64,000 nt of DNA, taken from assembly GCF_003337235.1 (NCBI RefSeq), contig NZ_QPJC01000002.1:496001-560000 (forward strand), in the 5' to 3' direction. The first letter of the stretch is position 1, and the number at the start of each line of letters is the position of its first letter. Made by a program: the position numbers and the translations under genes. The notes below the pieces were generated by a model, which was not told the DNA's origin, made no database searches, and was given only the letters and a program-made list of their open reading frames with translations. Shown in pieces: positions 36,284-46,607 of this stretch. Source of the stretch: Halopolyspora algeriensis. GTDB lineage: Bacteria > Actinomycetota > Actinomycetes > Mycobacteriales > Pseudonocardiaceae.

Positions 36284-37210
36284 GTGAGCCAGAATCTTCA
36301 GCTGGTGTTCTCGGGACTGGCCGCACTGGTGGCCGGGGCCTGCCTTGCAGCGACGGGCCTGCTGCAACAGCGCGCCGCCAGCAGCCGCCCGAAGGACGAG
36401 CAGCTCTCGCTGAAACTCATCGTCGCCCTTGCTCAGAACAAGGTGTGGCTTGCCGGGATCGGCATGGCATTCCTGTCCTATGCCTTTCAGGCGGTGGCAC
36501 TGTCCCTCGGGCCGCTGGCGCTGGTGCAGCCCCTGCTCGTCGCCGAGCTGATATTCGCGATCCCGATCTCGGTGCGCTGGCGGGGAGTGCGGATCGGGGC
36601 TCGGGAATGGGCTGCGGTGGCCGCCGTCGTGGCCGGTCTGGTCATCGGCATCGTGTCCGCCTACCCGCGCGGGGGCGATCCCCTGCAACCCATCTCGCTG
36701 TGGGCCTACGCCCTGGGCGGTGTCTTCCTGATCGCAAGCGTGTCACTGGTCCTCGGCCGAATGACCGGGGGGCCACCTCGCGCCTCCCTGTTCGCGCTGT
36801 CCGGAGCGACCGTGCTGGGACTGCAATCCGCGCTGTTCGCCGCGACGATCGCCCTGCTCAGGCAGGACATCGGCCACACGTTCACAACATGGCAGCCCTA
36901 CACGTTGATCGTGGTGAGCCTCACCGGCATGTACCTGGTGGAAAACGCCTACCACGCCGGCCCACTGGCGGCGAGCATGCCCGTGATGGATGCGACCCTG
37001 CCGCTGGTGTCCATCGCGATCGGCGTCACCTTGTTCGGTGAGCAGGTCCGTACCGGCATCCTCGCCTTCGCCGGAACGTCGGTGGGCCTGATCCTGCTGA
37101 TCGGCGGCATCGTCATGCTGGACACCTCCTCCGTGATCCGCAGACAGCAACAGATCGAACACCAGGACAAGGACAGAACCGAGGAGAACGAACGCGACAC
37201 CCACAGCTGA
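36284..37210 (+). CDS. DMT/NIPA-like integral membrane protein (paralogue 3)
   Basis: 308 residues, about nine or ten TM helices. Helix 1 ends in the shared LLQQRAAS motif, and QPLLVAELIF and LWAYALGGVF follow. The C-terminus is short and charged (RRQQQIEHQDKDRTEENERDT). It follows paralogue 2 by 43 bp with its own GGGGGGA before GTG 36284. The pair is probably one operon and may form a heteromer, which is inference. Confidence 0.78.
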   Translation: MSQNLQLVFSGLAALVAGACLAATGLLQQRAASSRPKDEQLSLKLIVALAQNKVWLAGIGMAFLSYAFQAVALSLGPLALVQPLLVAELIFAIPISVRWRGVRIGAREWAAVAAVVAGLVIGIVSAYPRGGDPLQPISLWAYALGGVFLIASVSLVLGRMTGGPPRASLFALSGATVLGLQSALFAATIALLRQDIGHTFTTWQPYTLIVVSLTGMYLVENAYHAGPLAASMPVMDATLPLVSIAIGVTLFGEQVRTGILAFAGTSVGLILLIGGIVMLDTSSVIRRQQQIEHQDKDRTEENERDTHS

Positions 37211-37249
37211 ATCACGCGTCCTCATAGAACAATTCGATCGCACATGCGC

Positions 37250-37284
37250 GCACCTCGGCCACCCGAGACGGGTGGCCGAGGTGC
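37250..37284. terminator. Bidirectional terminator, 15-bp perfect stem
   Basis: GCACCTCGGCCACCC (37250-37264) pairs perfectly with GGGTGGCCGAGGTGC (37270-37284) around a 5-nt loop. It sits between convergent genes ending at 37210 and 37308, so it can serve both. Confidence 0.75.
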
Positions 37285-37307
37285 GGCTTCACGAGCCGAG
37301 CAGTCCT

Positions 37308-38138
37308 TCAGTCGCGGACCGAGCGCACGGCGAGACGACCGAGCGCGAACGCGGCCAGCGTCGTGGTCAGCGCACCGAGCGCGAAGAAGTAGCCGAGTTG
37401 TTCGAGGACCTGGATGACGGTCGAATCGGTGGTGACACCGAACGGCGCGTCCGGCCCACCGGATCCCCACAGCAGGGCGATGCTCGGCCCGACGAGGAAC
37501 CACATCCCCCCGGCCAGGGCCAGCCAGGCACCCAACCCACCGGTGATGCGGTTGGCGCTGGGTGCCAGCATCAGGCCACCCAGGAGGACGGCCAATCCGG
37601 GCAGAATGGACAGCCACAACCGGTCCATGGTGAACAACCACGGTTGGTCGCTGCCGAACCCGTACCCGAAGTACGGGCCGATGAACGGCACCAGCGCACC
37701 CCAGATGCCGAGCGGAATCAGCAACATACCGCTGATCATGCCGCGACTCCGGCGCACCGACAACGGCGATCCGCGCTCTTGGCCTTGCTGCGCATAGGCT
37801 CCCGATGTTGTCCGATCCTCGCCCTGAGGCCAGTAGTGCTGCGTGAGCCGCCATTCGGCCTCGGGCTGCAGTTCGGAGCCCGCCGGGATCTCGGGGGCGG
37901 AGCTCACTTGCTGTTGGCTCGCCGAGACCTGCACTGTTCCTCCGCCGGCCCCGGCCTGGTGCAGCGGCACGAACTGCTGCCGCTGACCGGCCCGAACCAG
38001 ACCCCAGGTGGGTTGGTTGTCGCTGCGTCCGAGGTAGACGTGCTCCAGCTCGCCGAGAGGAGTCCCGTCTCGATCCACCACGGTGCTGCCGGTCCATTCC
38101 CGCACGCGGGGATCCTCGGGTTGAGGTGCTGTGGACAT
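37308..38138 (-). CDS. PRC-barrel domain membrane protein
   Basis: 276 residues. The first ~85 residues form a PRC-barrel-like domain (VREWTGSTVVDRDGTPLGELEHVYLGRSDNQPTWGLV), followed by a polar linker. About five hydrophobic segments follow (SGMLLIPLGIWGALVPFIG, LSILPGLAVLLGGLMLAP, LALAGGMWFLVGPSIALL and others). PRC barrels act in protein or RNA association; the function of this fusion is unknown. ATG 38138 follows GAGGGGGAA. It lies 17 bp downstream of the conserved-TM-helix gene and is probably co-transcribed with it. Confidence 0.72.
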   Translation of the reverse strand: MSTAPQPEDPRVREWTGSTVVDRDGTPLGELEHVYLGRSDNQPTWGLVRAGQRQQFVPLHQAGAGGGTVQVSASQQQVSSAPEIPAGSELQPEAEWRLTQHYWPQGEDRTTSGAYAQQGQERGSPLSVRRSRGMISGMLLIPLGIWGALVPFIGPYFGYGFGSDQPWLFTMDRLWLSILPGLAVLLGGLMLAPSANRITGGLGAWLALAGGMWFLVGPSIALLWGSGGPDAPFGVTTDSTVIQVLEQLGYFFALGALTTTLAAFALGRLAVRSVRD

Positions 38139-38155
38139 CGTTGTGTTCCCCCTCG

Positions 38156-39040
38156 TCACATCGCTCGATATGAGCCGCCGTGCTCGGGGCCGGGCTCACC
38201 ACGCCGACTCGAGGCCGGGCCCGACACGGAGCCCTCCGTTCCGGGCCTGCCCTCGGCGGAGGTGCCGCCGGCACCTGCTTCCTGCATGCTCCAGTTCTGC
38301 GTCTCGGCCCTGGCACGCTCCTGGCCGGTCTGCATATCGCGCCGCACGGTCTCCTGCTCCTGCTGGGCGCGCCGATACCCGGAATTGATCATGTCGGCGG
38401 CGGCTTCCCGGCCACCGAGTCCGAAAGCCAACGCCGTTCCCAGTGCAAGCGCGCCGATCAAGGCGATGTAGGTGGCCGTGACGATCACCGGAGCGATGCG
38501 CAGCTGGGTGAGGATCATGAACACCGCGATGGCCATGACCAGAGCAGGCGCCGCGGTCCGTACCACGCGCCCGGTGGGGGTGTCGCCCATGGCCCGCTGG
38601 GCGATACCGCCGATCGCACCCGCGATCGCCGTGGCCACCAGGAAGATGAGCAACGCCGCGATGATCCGCGGCAGATAACCCAACACCGTGTTCATGAAGC
38701 CGGTCAGGGCCGGTATCCCCAGGGTGCCGATCGCCGAGGACACCACGAAGAACATGAGCACCGTGAACACCACGGTGCCCACCAGGCGCGCCGGACTGCC
38801 CCGGGGGCTGAACCGCTGAGCGTACTGCCCCCCTTGCCCGGAAGTGAGCCGCTCGTCGACGCGGAACCGGTTCAGCAACTTGGTGATTCCGGCCTTGATC
38901 AGTCTGGCGATGATGTAGCCGATCGCCAGAACCAGCAGTGCCCCGATGATCTGAGGAAGGTAATTCATCAGGGTGGTGAACGCGTTCTGCAGGCTCTGGA
39001 GCACGTTGAACCCGGTCTGTTGCGCAAGGATCATGGTCAT
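38156..39040 (-). CDS. Conserved-TM-helix (mechanosensitive-channel-like) membrane protein
   Basis: 294 residues with four to five TM helices arranged as two repeats of a conserved TM helix plus amphipathic segment (YLPQIIGALLVLAIGYIIARLIKAG and YLPRIIAALLIFLVATAIAGAIGG). A polar, Gly-rich tail of about 75 residues follows. The repeat is related to the pore-lining helix of small mechanosensitive channels, but a canonical MscS beta domain is missing, so channel activity is unproven. ATG 39040 follows AAGGAGAGG, a strong site. It is divergent from transketolase. Confidence 0.75.
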   Translation of the reverse strand: MTMILAQQTGFNVLQSLQNAFTTLMNYLPQIIGALLVLAIGYIIARLIKAGITKLLNRFRVDERLTSGQGGQYAQRFSPRGSPARLVGTVVFTVLMFFVVSSAIGTLGIPALTGFMNTVLGYLPRIIAALLIFLVATAIAGAIGGIAQRAMGDTPTGRVVRTAAPALVMAIAVFMILTQLRIAPVIVTATYIALIGALALGTALAFGLGGREAAADMINSGYRRAQQEQETVRRDMQTGQERARAETQNWSMQEAGAGGTSAEGRPGTEGSVSGPASSRRGEPGPEHGGSYRAM

Positions 39041-39235
39041 GGTGCCTCTCCTTGGCAGGTTTGGTGTCACCGTTGTGGCCTGGTTACCCACCGTGGAAAC
39101 TCCACAAAACCGGCGCATCCGCACAGTCTTTTCCCACCGTCTTCCACCCGCAGAGCACCGGCGTCCTCGTTGTCTCCGGGCGGGTACGTCCGGACACCGG
39201 GTTTCGGTGCCTGCCCCGGTGGGCAACCTGCGGGC

Positions 39236-41077
39236 GTGGAACAGATGACCTTCAGGCACGAACTGGCGCAACAGCTCCGGGTGGATTCGATTCGGACCAG
39301 CGATGCGGCGGGTTCCGGCCACCCGACCTCGTCCATGTCCGCGGCGGATCTCATGGCGGCGATGCTCGACGGTCACCTGCGGCTCGACTTCGACCGCCCC
39401 GACAATCCCCGCAACGACCACCTGATCTTCTCCAAGGGGCATGCCTCGCCGTTGCTGTACTCCTGTTTCAAGGCGGCGGGCGCGATCGACGACGCGGAAC
39501 TGCTCACGTTCCGCACGTTCGGCAGCCGCATGGAGGGCCATCCGACCCCTGCGCTGCCCTGGGTCGACGTGGCCACCGGCTCGCTCGGTCAGGGCCTGCC
39601 CATCGGAGTCGGGATTGCCCTGTGCGGCAAGCATCTCGACGCTCTGCCCTACCGGGTGTGGGTCGTCTGCGGCGACAGCGAGATGGCCGAGGGGTCGATC
39701 TGGGAGGCCTTCGAGCATGCCGCTCATGCCGGCCTCGACAACCTGGTGGCCATCATCGATGTCAACCGGCTCGGCCAGACCGGTGAGACCATGCACGGCT
39801 GGGACGTGCAGTACTACGTCGATCGGGCGCGGGCCACGGGTTGGCATGCGATCGACATCGACGGGCACGACCCCGAACGCGTGGAGGCCGCCCTCGCCGA
39901 GGCCGAGGCGCACACCGGCCAACCGACCGTGATCGTGGCCCGCACCAAGAAGGGCAAGGGAGTCAGCTCGGTCGAGGACCTGACCGGTAAGCACGGCAAG
40001 CCTCTGCCGGATGCCGCGGAGGCCATCGAGGAACTCGGTGGCGCCCGCGACCTGCAGGTGGAGGTCGCCAAACCGGACAGCGGTGAACCGGTGCGGGGCT
40101 TCCGGGTCGAGGGGGCGGAGCTGCCCCGGTACGAACTCGGCGAGGAAGTCGCCACCCGCAAGGCGTACGGGCAAGCGCTGCGCGCCCTCGGTTCGAAGCG
40201 GGGCGACGTGGTCGCGATGGACGGAGAGGTGTCCAACTCCACCCACTCCGAGCAGTTCCGGGAAGGACATCCGGAGCGCTACTTCGAGATGTACATCGCC
40301 GAGCAGCAGATGCTCGCGGCGGCCGTGGGGATGCAGGTGCAGGGGTGGCGGCCGTTCGCCTCCACGTTCGCCGCTTTCCTGACCCGGGCCTACGATTTCA
40401 TCCGCATGGCCGCGGTCAGCCGGGCCGACCTGAACCTGATGGGTTCACACGCCGGGGTCGCCATCGGTGAGGACGGGCCGTCGCAGATGGCGCTGGAAGA
40501 CCTCGCCGCCTTGCGCGCGGTGCACGGCAGCACGGTGCTGTACCCGTGTGATGCCAACCAGACGGCGAAACTGCTGGAACCGATGGCCGATCGCGCCGGG
40601 ATCTCCTACCTGCGGACCAGCCGAGGCGGTCATCCCGTCATCTACGGCCCGGACGAGCAGTTCGAGATCGGCGGATCGAAGGTGGTGCGCGAGGGCAACG
40701 ACGTCACGCTCGTCGGGGCGGGTGTCACCCTGCACGAGGCGGTGCGCGCCGCGGACATGCTGGCCGAGGAGGGCGTGCAGGCACGGGTGATCGACCTGTA
40801 CTCGATCAAACCGGTCGACACCGCCACGTTGCGCGCCGCGGCCGAGCAGACCTCGGGTCTGGTCACGGCCGAGGACCACTGGCCGGAAGGCGGCCTCGGG
40901 GACACGGTGCTCGCCGCGCTCGCCGAGAGCGGAACCGCGGCCCCGGTCCGCAAGCTGGCCGTGTCCGGGATGCCCGGCTCCGGCAAACCGGCCGAGCTCC
41001 TGCAGCAGGCGGGCATCGACGCCGATGCCATCGCCGAGGCGGCCCGGCAGCTCGTGCGCCAGCCCAGCATGGCCTGA
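39236..41077 (+). CDS. Transketolase (single-chain, short type)
   Basis: About 613 residues. The thiamine-diphosphate site is [36 protein letters not shown], and the substrate-binding [11 protein letters not shown] is in the first domain. The pyrimidine-binding second domain begins [14 protein letters not shown] with the MDGEVSNST and [11 protein letters not shown] segments; a C-terminal transketolase domain ends the protein. It shuttles two-carbon units in the pentose phosphate pathway. It is shorter than the ~690-residue housekeeping type and resembles the metazoan/short bacterial group. GTG 39236 and ATG 39245 are both possible starts; neither has a strong ribosome site. Confidence 0.88.
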   Translation: MEQMTFRHELAQQLRVDSIRTSDAAGSGHPTSSMSAADLMAAMLDGHLRLDFDRPDNPRNDHLIFSKGHASPLLYSCFKAAGAIDDAELLTFRTFGSRMEGHPTPALPWVDVATGSLGQGLPIGVGIALCGKHLDALPYRVWVVCGDSEMAEGSIWEAFEHAAHAGLDNLVAIIDVNRLGQTGETMHGWDVQYYVDRARATGWHAIDIDGHDPERVEAALAEAEAHTGQPTVIVARTKKGKGVSSVEDLTGKHGKPLPDAAEAIEELGGARDLQVEVAKPDSGEPVRGFRVEGAELPRYELGEEVATRKAYGQALRALGSKRGDVVAMDGEVSNSTHSEQFREGHPERYFEMYIAEQQMLAAAVGMQVQGWRPFASTFAAFLTRAYDFIRMAAVSRADLNLMGSHAGVAIGEDGPSQMALEDLAALRAVHGSTVLYPCDANQTAKLLEPMADRAGISYLRTSRGGHPVIYGPDEQFEIGGSKVVREGNDVTLVGAGVTLHEAVRAADMLAEEGVQARVIDLYSIKPVDTATLRAAAEQTSGLVTAEDHWPEGGLGDTVLAALAESGTAAPVRKLAVSGMPGSGKPAELLQQAGIDADAIAEAARQLVRQPSMA

Positions 41078-41112
41078 CCGCTCGTTCACCTCCGCGAGAC
41101 CTTGCCTCGCCA

Positions 41113-41156
41113 CGGGCCCGGCATTCGAGAGCCACTCGAGAGCCCTGCCGGGCCCG
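41113..41156 (+). terminator. Terminator downstream of transketolase
   Basis: CGGGCCCGGCA (41113-41123) pairs perfectly with TGCCGGGCCCG (41146-41156). The 22-nt loop can form a small internal pairing. It ends 63 bp before the tex start. Confidence 0.55.
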
Positions 41157-41219
41157 CGCGCTCGCCGATCGGTGAGAATGTCACCCGACACGTCAGGCGG
41201 CAAGCGGATCAGGGTGGCA

Positions 41220-43586
41220 ATGTCGGTTCTTCACAGGATCGCCGAGGAACTCGGCGTGCGCGTGGACCAGGTGCAGGCAGCCGTGGAACTCCTCGACGGT
41301 GGCGCGACCGTGCCGTTCATCGCGCGCTACCGCAAGGAAGTCACCGGCATGCTCGACGACGCGCAATTGCGCACACTCGACGAGCGGCTGCGCTACCTGC
41401 GGGAACTGGAGCAGCGCCGCACCACGATCCTCGACGAGATCCGCTCGCAGGGCAAGCTCGACGAGGCCCTGCAGGAACGGATCATGGCCGCCGACTCGAA
41501 GGCGCGGCTGGAGGACCTCTACCTCCCGTACAAACCCAAGCGGCGCACCAAGGGGCAGATCGCCAGGGAAGCCGGCCTCGAACCGCTCGCAGACCGGCTG
41601 CTGACCGACCCCTCCCGAGATCCGCAGACCGACGCCGCCGAGTTCGTCGATGCCGACAACGGTGTGACCGACGAGGCAGCGGCCCTGCGTGGAGCCCGCG
41701 CCATCCTGGTCGAGCGCTTCGCCGAGGACGGCGACCTCATCGGAGAGCTCCGGGAACGAGTCTGGTCCCGGGGACACCTGCTCTCCCGGGTGCGCGAGGG
41801 CAAAGAAGAAGCCGGTGCCAAGTTCGCCGACTACTTCGACTTCTCCGAACCCCTCACCAAGCTGCCCTCGCACCGCGTTCTGGCGCTGTTCCGGGGCGAG
41901 AAGGAGGAGATCCTCGACCTGTCGCTGGAGCCGGAGGCACCGTCCGAGGTGACGCCGGAGGGCCCGAGCGACTACGAACTGCGCATCGCGGAGCGGTTCG
42001 GCATCGCCGACCGGGGCCGGCCCGCCGACGCCTGGCTGCGGGAGACGGTGCGCTGGGCCTGGCGCACCCGCATCCTCGTGCATCTCGACGTCGATCTGCG
42101 CACGCGTCTGCGGCAGGCGGCCGAGGACGAGGCGGTGCGCGTGTTCGCCGGGAACCTGCGCGATCTGCTGCTGGCCGCACCTGCGGGCACCCGCCCGACG
42201 ATGGGGCTGGATCCCGGCTACCGTGCCGGAGTGAAGGTCGCGGTGGTCGACGCCACCGGCAAAGTGCTGGCCACCGAGACCGTGTATCCGCACGAGCCAC
42301 AGCGCCGCTGGGACGAGGCCGTGGCCACCTTGACCCGCCTCGTCCGGGAGCACGGCGTCGAGCTGGTCGCCATCGGCAACGGCACCGCCTCCCGGGAGAC
42401 CGACAAGCTCGCCGCCGAGCTGACCGGCGCACAGCCGGGTCTGACCAAGGTCTCGGTGTCGGAGGCCGGCGCCTCGGTGTACTCCGCTTCCGCCTACGCC
42501 TCACAGGAGCTGCCCGAGCTGGACGTGTCCCTGCGCGGCGCCGTATCGATCGCGCGCCGCCTGCAGGATCCGCTCGCCGAACTGGTCAAGATCGATCCCA
42601 AGTCCATCGGTGTCGGCCAGTACCAGCACGACCTGTCCGAGGGGAAACTCTCGCGCTCTCTGGATGCCGTCGTGGAGGACTGCGTCAACGCCGTCGGTGT
42701 GGACGTCAACACCGCTTCCGCGCCGCTGCTGACCCGCGTGTCGGGCATCAGTGCCGGGCTGGCGGAAAACATCGTCCTGCACCGGGACCACCACGGCCCG
42801 TTCCGGTCGCGCCGGGAACTCACCGGGATCTCCCGGCTGGGACCGAAGACGTTCGAGCAGTGCGCGGGCTTCCTGCGCATCCCCGGCGGGAACGACCCGC
42901 TGGATGCTTCCAGCGTGCACCCCGAGTCCTACCCGGTGGTGCACCGGATTCTCGAATCGACCAAGCGGGACATCACCTCGCTGATCGGCAACACCTCGGC
43001 GTTGCGTGCGCTGACGCCCGCTGATTTCGTCGACGACACCGTCGGACTTCCGACCGTCACCGACATTCTCCAGGAGCTGGAAAAGCCCGGGCGGGATCCG
43101 CGCCCGGAATTCCGGACCGCGGCGTTCACCGAAGGGGTGGACACGCTCGCCGACCTCTCCCCCGGCATGGTGCTGGAAGGAGTGGTGACCAACGTCGCCG
43201 CCTTCGGCGCGTTCGTCGATGTCGGTGTGCACCAGGACGGCCTGGTCCACGTTTCCGCGATGTCGAAGTCCTTCGTCCACGACCCGCGCGAGGTGGTCAA
43301 GCCCGGGGATGTCGTGCGGGTGAAGGTGCAGGAGGTCGATATCGCTCGCAAACGCATCTCGCTGACGCTGCGGCTGGATGACGAGGTCGAAGCGGGTGGC
43401 CGCAAGCAGCAGAGCGGCAGCGGTGGTGGTCGCGATGCCGGCGGCGGCACTGCGCACCGAAACGGCGGGCAGGGCGGCACGTCGCGCCGCAATCGGGGCA
43501 AGCAGGGCGGTAACCAGGCCCGGGGTGCCGGGAAGGGCGGTGCCCTCGCCGACGCCCTTCGCCGGGCCGGTTACGACAACGGCTGA
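41220..43586 (+). CDS. tex: Tex family RNA-binding transcription accessory protein
   Basis: A 788-residue protein with Tex N-terminal HTH helices, a YqgF/RNase-H-like domain ([21 protein letters not shown] near residue 330) and a helix-hairpin-helix ([19 protein letters not shown]). A C-terminal S1 RNA-binding domain runs [21 protein letters not shown]. The last ~65 residues are a low-complexity Gly/Arg/Gln/Asn tail. Tex proteins act in transcription-linked RNA handling and stress recovery. ATG 41220 is supported by homologous N-termini ([12 protein letters not shown]). It is not obviously in an operon with the genes around it. Confidence 0.94.
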   Translation: MSVLHRIAEELGVRVDQVQAAVELLDGGATVPFIARYRKEVTGMLDDAQLRTLDERLRYLRELEQRRTTILDEIRSQGKLDEALQERIMAADSKARLEDLYLPYKPKRRTKGQIAREAGLEPLADRLLTDPSRDPQTDAAEFVDADNGVTDEAAALRGARAILVERFAEDGDLIGELRERVWSRGHLLSRVREGKEEAGAKFADYFDFSEPLTKLPSHRVLALFRGEKEEILDLSLEPEAPSEVTPEGPSDYELRIAERFGIADRGRPADAWLRETVRWAWRTRILVHLDVDLRTRLRQAAEDEAVRVFAGNLRDLLLAAPAGTRPTMGLDPGYRAGVKVAVVDATGKVLATETVYPHEPQRRWDEAVATLTRLVREHGVELVAIGNGTASRETDKLAAELTGAQPGLTKVSVSEAGASVYSASAYASQELPELDVSLRGAVSIARRLQDPLAELVKIDPKSIGVGQYQHDLSEGKLSRSLDAVVEDCVNAVGVDVNTASAPLLTRVSGISAGLAENIVLHRDHHGPFRSRRELTGISRLGPKTFEQCAGFLRIPGGNDPLDASSVHPESYPVVHRILESTKRDITSLIGNTSALRALTPADFVDDTVGLPTVTDILQELEKPGRDPRPEFRTAAFTEGVDTLADLSPGMVLEGVVTNVAAFGAFVDVGVHQDGLVHVSAMSKSFVHDPREVVKPGDVVRVKVQEVDIARKRISLTLRLDDEVEAGGRKQQSGSGGGRDAGGGTAHRNGGQGGTSRRNRGKQGGNQARGAGKGGALADALRRAGYDNG

Positions 43587-43587
43587 C

Positions 43588-43616
43588 CGTGCCGGGCAAG
43601 CGGCTCTCCCGGCACG
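43588..43616 (+). terminator. Terminator downstream of tex
   Basis: CGTGCCGGG (43588-43596) pairs perfectly with CCCGGCACG (43608-43616) across an 11-nt loop, 2 bp after the tex stop. There is no U-tract. Confidence 0.5.
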
Positions 43617-43750
43617 ATCCGTCCCGGCGGGAGCGCTTCTCCCGCACCGCGATCTCGGGCAGCGGCAGGCAGAGTTGACTTCGACCCGGCTCGAGATTTC
43701 AGGATGACTTCGCCGAGGGCCGCGAACGCTGCGCGAGGAAGGTGGGCGTC

Positions 43751-45703
43751 ATGGACAACGCCGGAGTGAGCTGGGCAACGATGCGCTCGCTGGCCAGCGA
43801 CAAATCGGTCACCCAACAGCAGCTTCCCGCAGGCCTCGCCCATCGGATCCTGCGCTACGCGCGGCCCTACATCCGGATCATCCTGCCGTTTTTGACCATC
43901 GTCGCGGCCGTGGCCGTACTCGGCATCGTCACCCCGCTGCTGCTCAAGGCCATCATCGACAGGGGGATCGTGCCCGGCGACATCGGCGTGGTCGTCTGGC
44001 TGGCCGTGGCCGTGGCGGGCGTGGCACTGCTGGAAGCGATCCTGTCGCTGCTGCAGCGCTGGTACTCCTCCCGGCTCGGTGAAGGATTCATCTACGATCT
44101 GCGCTGCGAGGTCTTCGACCACGTGCAGCGCATGCCGCTGGCCTTTTTCGTCCGTGCCCAGACCGGAGCACTGACCAGCCGCCTGAACAACGACATCATC
44201 GGCGCGCAGCGTGCGCTGACCAACACCCTGTCCTCGGTGGTCTCCAACGTGCTGAGCCTGGTGCTGGTACTGGGAACCATGTTCACGCTGTCCTGGCAGA
44301 TCACCCTGATCGCACTGATCCTGTTGCCCCTGTTCCTGCTGCCGGTGAAGTGGGTCGGCAAGCGGCTGCAGCGGGTCACCCGTGAGCAGATGGCCGTCGA
44401 TGCCGAGATGAGCTCGCTGATGACCGAGCGGTTCGGTGTCGGCGGCGCCATGCTGACCAAGCTCTACGGCCGTGCCGACGAGGAGACACGGATGTTCTCC
44501 GGACGCGCGGCACGCGTGCGCGACCTGGGCGTGCTCTCGGCGATGTACAGCCGGGTGTTCTTCGTCGCGCTGACCCTGCTGGCCGCCCTGGCCACCGCCG
44601 TCGTCTACGGCCTCGGCGGTGCCCTGGTGATCGGCGGTACTTTCCAGCTGGGCACGCTGGTGGCGCTGGCCGCACTGCTCACTCGCCTGTACGGGCCGCT
44701 GACGGCGCTGTCCAACGTGCATGTCGACATCATGACGGCGCTGGTGAGCTTTCACCGCGTCTTCGAGGTCCTGGACCTGCGGCCGATGATCGAAGAGCGC
44801 ACCGACGCGGTGGCACTGCCCGCCGATGCGGGCAGCCTCGAGTTCGACTCGGTGTCGTTTCGCTACCCCGGCCCCGAGGAAGTGTCGCTGGCTTCCCTGG
44901 AGTCGGTGGCCCGTCAGGAAAGCACTCCCTCCCACCAGGTGCTGCACGATGTCTCCTTCCGCGCCGCTCCCGGCGAGATGATCGCACTGGTGGGGCACTC
45001 CGGTGCGGGCAAGACCACGATCACGCACCTCGCCGGCCGTCTGTACGAGGTGGATTCGGGCAGCGTGCGCATCGGCGGGCACGACGTGCGCGACGTGCAG
45101 CTGTCCTCGCTGTACTCGACCGTGGGCGTGGTGACCCAGGAGGCACACCTGTTCCACGACACCATCCGCGCCAACCTCGCCTATGCGCGGCCCTCGGCCA
45201 CCGACGAGGAACTCCTGCAAGCACTGCGTACGGCCCAGCTCGAGCATCTGCTCGCCGAGCTGCCCGACGGCCTGGACACCGTTGTCGGCGACCGTGGTTA
45301 CCGGTTGTCCGGAGGGGAGAAGCAGCGGCTGGCGATCGCGCGGTTGCTGCTGAAAGCCCCGCCGATCGTGGTACTCGACGAGGCCACCGCGCATCTGGAC
45401 TCCGAATCCGAGGCGGCCGTGCAGCAGGCGCTGCGCACCGCGCTGTCCGGACGAACATCGCTGGTCATCGCCCACCGCCTGGCCACCATTCGCGAGGCCG
45501 ACCGGATCCTGGTCATCTCCGACGGACGTATCGCCGAGCAGGGCACCCATGCCGAACTGCTCGCCCACAACGGCCTGTACGCCGAGCTGTACCGCACGCA
45601 GTTCGCCGCACAGCCGGACACGGTCCCGCCGGCCGGGGCACTGCCGGTCGGCACCCACAACGGATCCCGCAGCGGGGCGCCGGTCGGCAGGGGCGAGGCC
45701 TGA
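43751..45703 (+). CDS. ABC exporter, fused permease-ATPase
   Basis: 650 residues. An N-terminal six-TM exporter domain (about residues 40-330) is followed by an ATP-binding domain with Walker A GHSGAGKTTITH. The signature LSGGEKQRLAIARLLL, Walker B VVLDEATAHLD and the H-loop in LVIAHRL are intact. This is the type that dimerises to export lipids, drugs or peptides. No substrate protein is adjacent. ATG 43751 follows GAGGAAGG by 8 nt. It converges with a DMT-type gene after only 7 bp. Confidence 0.9.
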   Translation: MDNAGVSWATMRSLASDKSVTQQQLPAGLAHRILRYARPYIRIILPFLTIVAAVAVLGIVTPLLLKAIIDRGIVPGDIGVVVWLAVAVAGVALLEAILSLLQRWYSSRLGEGFIYDLRCEVFDHVQRMPLAFFVRAQTGALTSRLNNDIIGAQRALTNTLSSVVSNVLSLVLVLGTMFTLSWQITLIALILLPLFLLPVKWVGKRLQRVTREQMAVDAEMSSLMTERFGVGGAMLTKLYGRADEETRMFSGRAARVRDLGVLSAMYSRVFFVALTLLAALATAVVYGLGGALVIGGTFQLGTLVALAALLTRLYGPLTALSNVHVDIMTALVSFHRVFEVLDLRPMIEERTDAVALPADAGSLEFDSVSFRYPGPEEVSLASLESVARQESTPSHQVLHDVSFRAAPGEMIALVGHSGAGKTTITHLAGRLYEVDSGSVRIGGHDVRDVQLSSLYSTVGVVTQEAHLFHDTIRANLAYARPSATDEELLQALRTAQLEHLLAELPDGLDTVVGDRGYRLSGGEKQRLAIARLLLKAPPIVVLDEATAHLDSESEAAVQQALRTALSGRTSLVIAHRLATIREADRILVISDGRIAEQGTHAELLAHNGLYAELYRTQFAAQPDTVPPAGALPVGTHNGSRSGAPVGRGEA

Positions 45704-45710
45704 GGCGGGT

Positions 45711-46607
45711 CTACTCCTGCTGCTCCTGGCGGGGCGCGTCCGGATCGAGCAGCTGCGACCGTGCCAGCAAGATCGTGCCCGCACCGATGAGCACCGCACC
45801 GGCGACCGTGCCCACCAGGAACAGCCCGCCTCGGGCCTGCTCCCCGAACACCGCCAGTCCCCACGCCACCGACACCAGCGGGTTGGTCAGGGTGAATCCC
45901 GGCTGAGAGGCGACCAGGTTGCCCGCCTGCAACGCGTTCTGCAGCAGAAAGAACGACACCGGCCCCAGGACCGCGACGCCATAGGTCTGCCAGGTCGTGA
46001 ACAAGCCGCCCCCGTGGCTGACCACGGCACCGACCCCGGCGATCAGCGCGGAGTTCAACCCGAAGGCCGCACCGGTGGCAACTCCCAGAGCGGCGGCCCG
46101 ATGCTCGCGCCTTCCGCGGTAGCCCAGCACCACCAGCACGGCCACCCCCGCTGCCGTCGCCCCGATCCCCAGCGCCCATGTCGTGATCGACACGCGCGGG
46201 TCACCGCCGGTCGGGGCCAGGCACCCCACGAACGCGGCGAGGCCCACCGACTGCAGGCCGATCGCCGACCAGTCCCGGCGCGGTATCCGCGCTTGGAACA
46301 TCCACGACGCCAGGATCAGGGTGAACGGCAGTTCGGAGACGAGCAGCGGCTGCACCAGCGCGATCCGCGACAGCGAGATCGCTATCCCGTGCAGGACGAA
46401 GCCGGTGATCATCGCGAGAATGCCGAGTATCCACGCCGGGCGCCGGGCCAGGTCGAGGACCATCCCCAGTGAGAACGAGGCCGACTCGGGTTCGTCCTTC
46501 GTCGCACGGCGCTGCAGCACTGATGCCGACGCGTTGAGCAACGCCGCCACGATCATCACAACAATCCCGACCACACCCTGCGGGTCCCCACATCGCACTC
46601 GTCCCAA
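45711..46607 (-). CDS. DMT/NIPA-like integral membrane protein (paralogue 4)
   Basis: About 298 residues with nine or ten TM helices; helix 1 (GIVVMIVAALLNASASV) runs into the shared LQRRATK motif, followed by QPLLVSELPF. The longest open frame begins at TTG 46607, but GTGs at 46598 and 46574 could also start it and would lose little of the conserved part. It stands alone at the far side from the lipid region. Substrate unknown. Confidence 0.75.
   Translation of the reverse strand: MGRVRCGDPQGVVGIVVMIVAALLNASASVLQRRATKDEPESASFSLGMVLDLARRPAWILGILAMITGFVLHGIAISLSRIALVQPLLVSELPFTLILASWMFQARIPRRDWSAIGLQSVGLAAFVGCLAPTGGDPRVSITTWALGIGATAAGVAVLVVLGYRGRREHRAAALGVATGAAFGLNSALIAGVGAVVSHGGGLFTTWQTYGVAVLGPVSFFLLQNALQAGNLVASQPGFTLTNPLVSVAWGLAVFGEQARGGLFLVGTVAGAVLIGAGTILLARSQLLDPDAPRQEQQE

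Noticed and set aside
43571-45799. Minus-strand open frame of about 740 codons
   Set aside because: Antisense to the ABC exporter, which has all ABC motifs; the reverse translation is Gln/His/Arg-rich noise.
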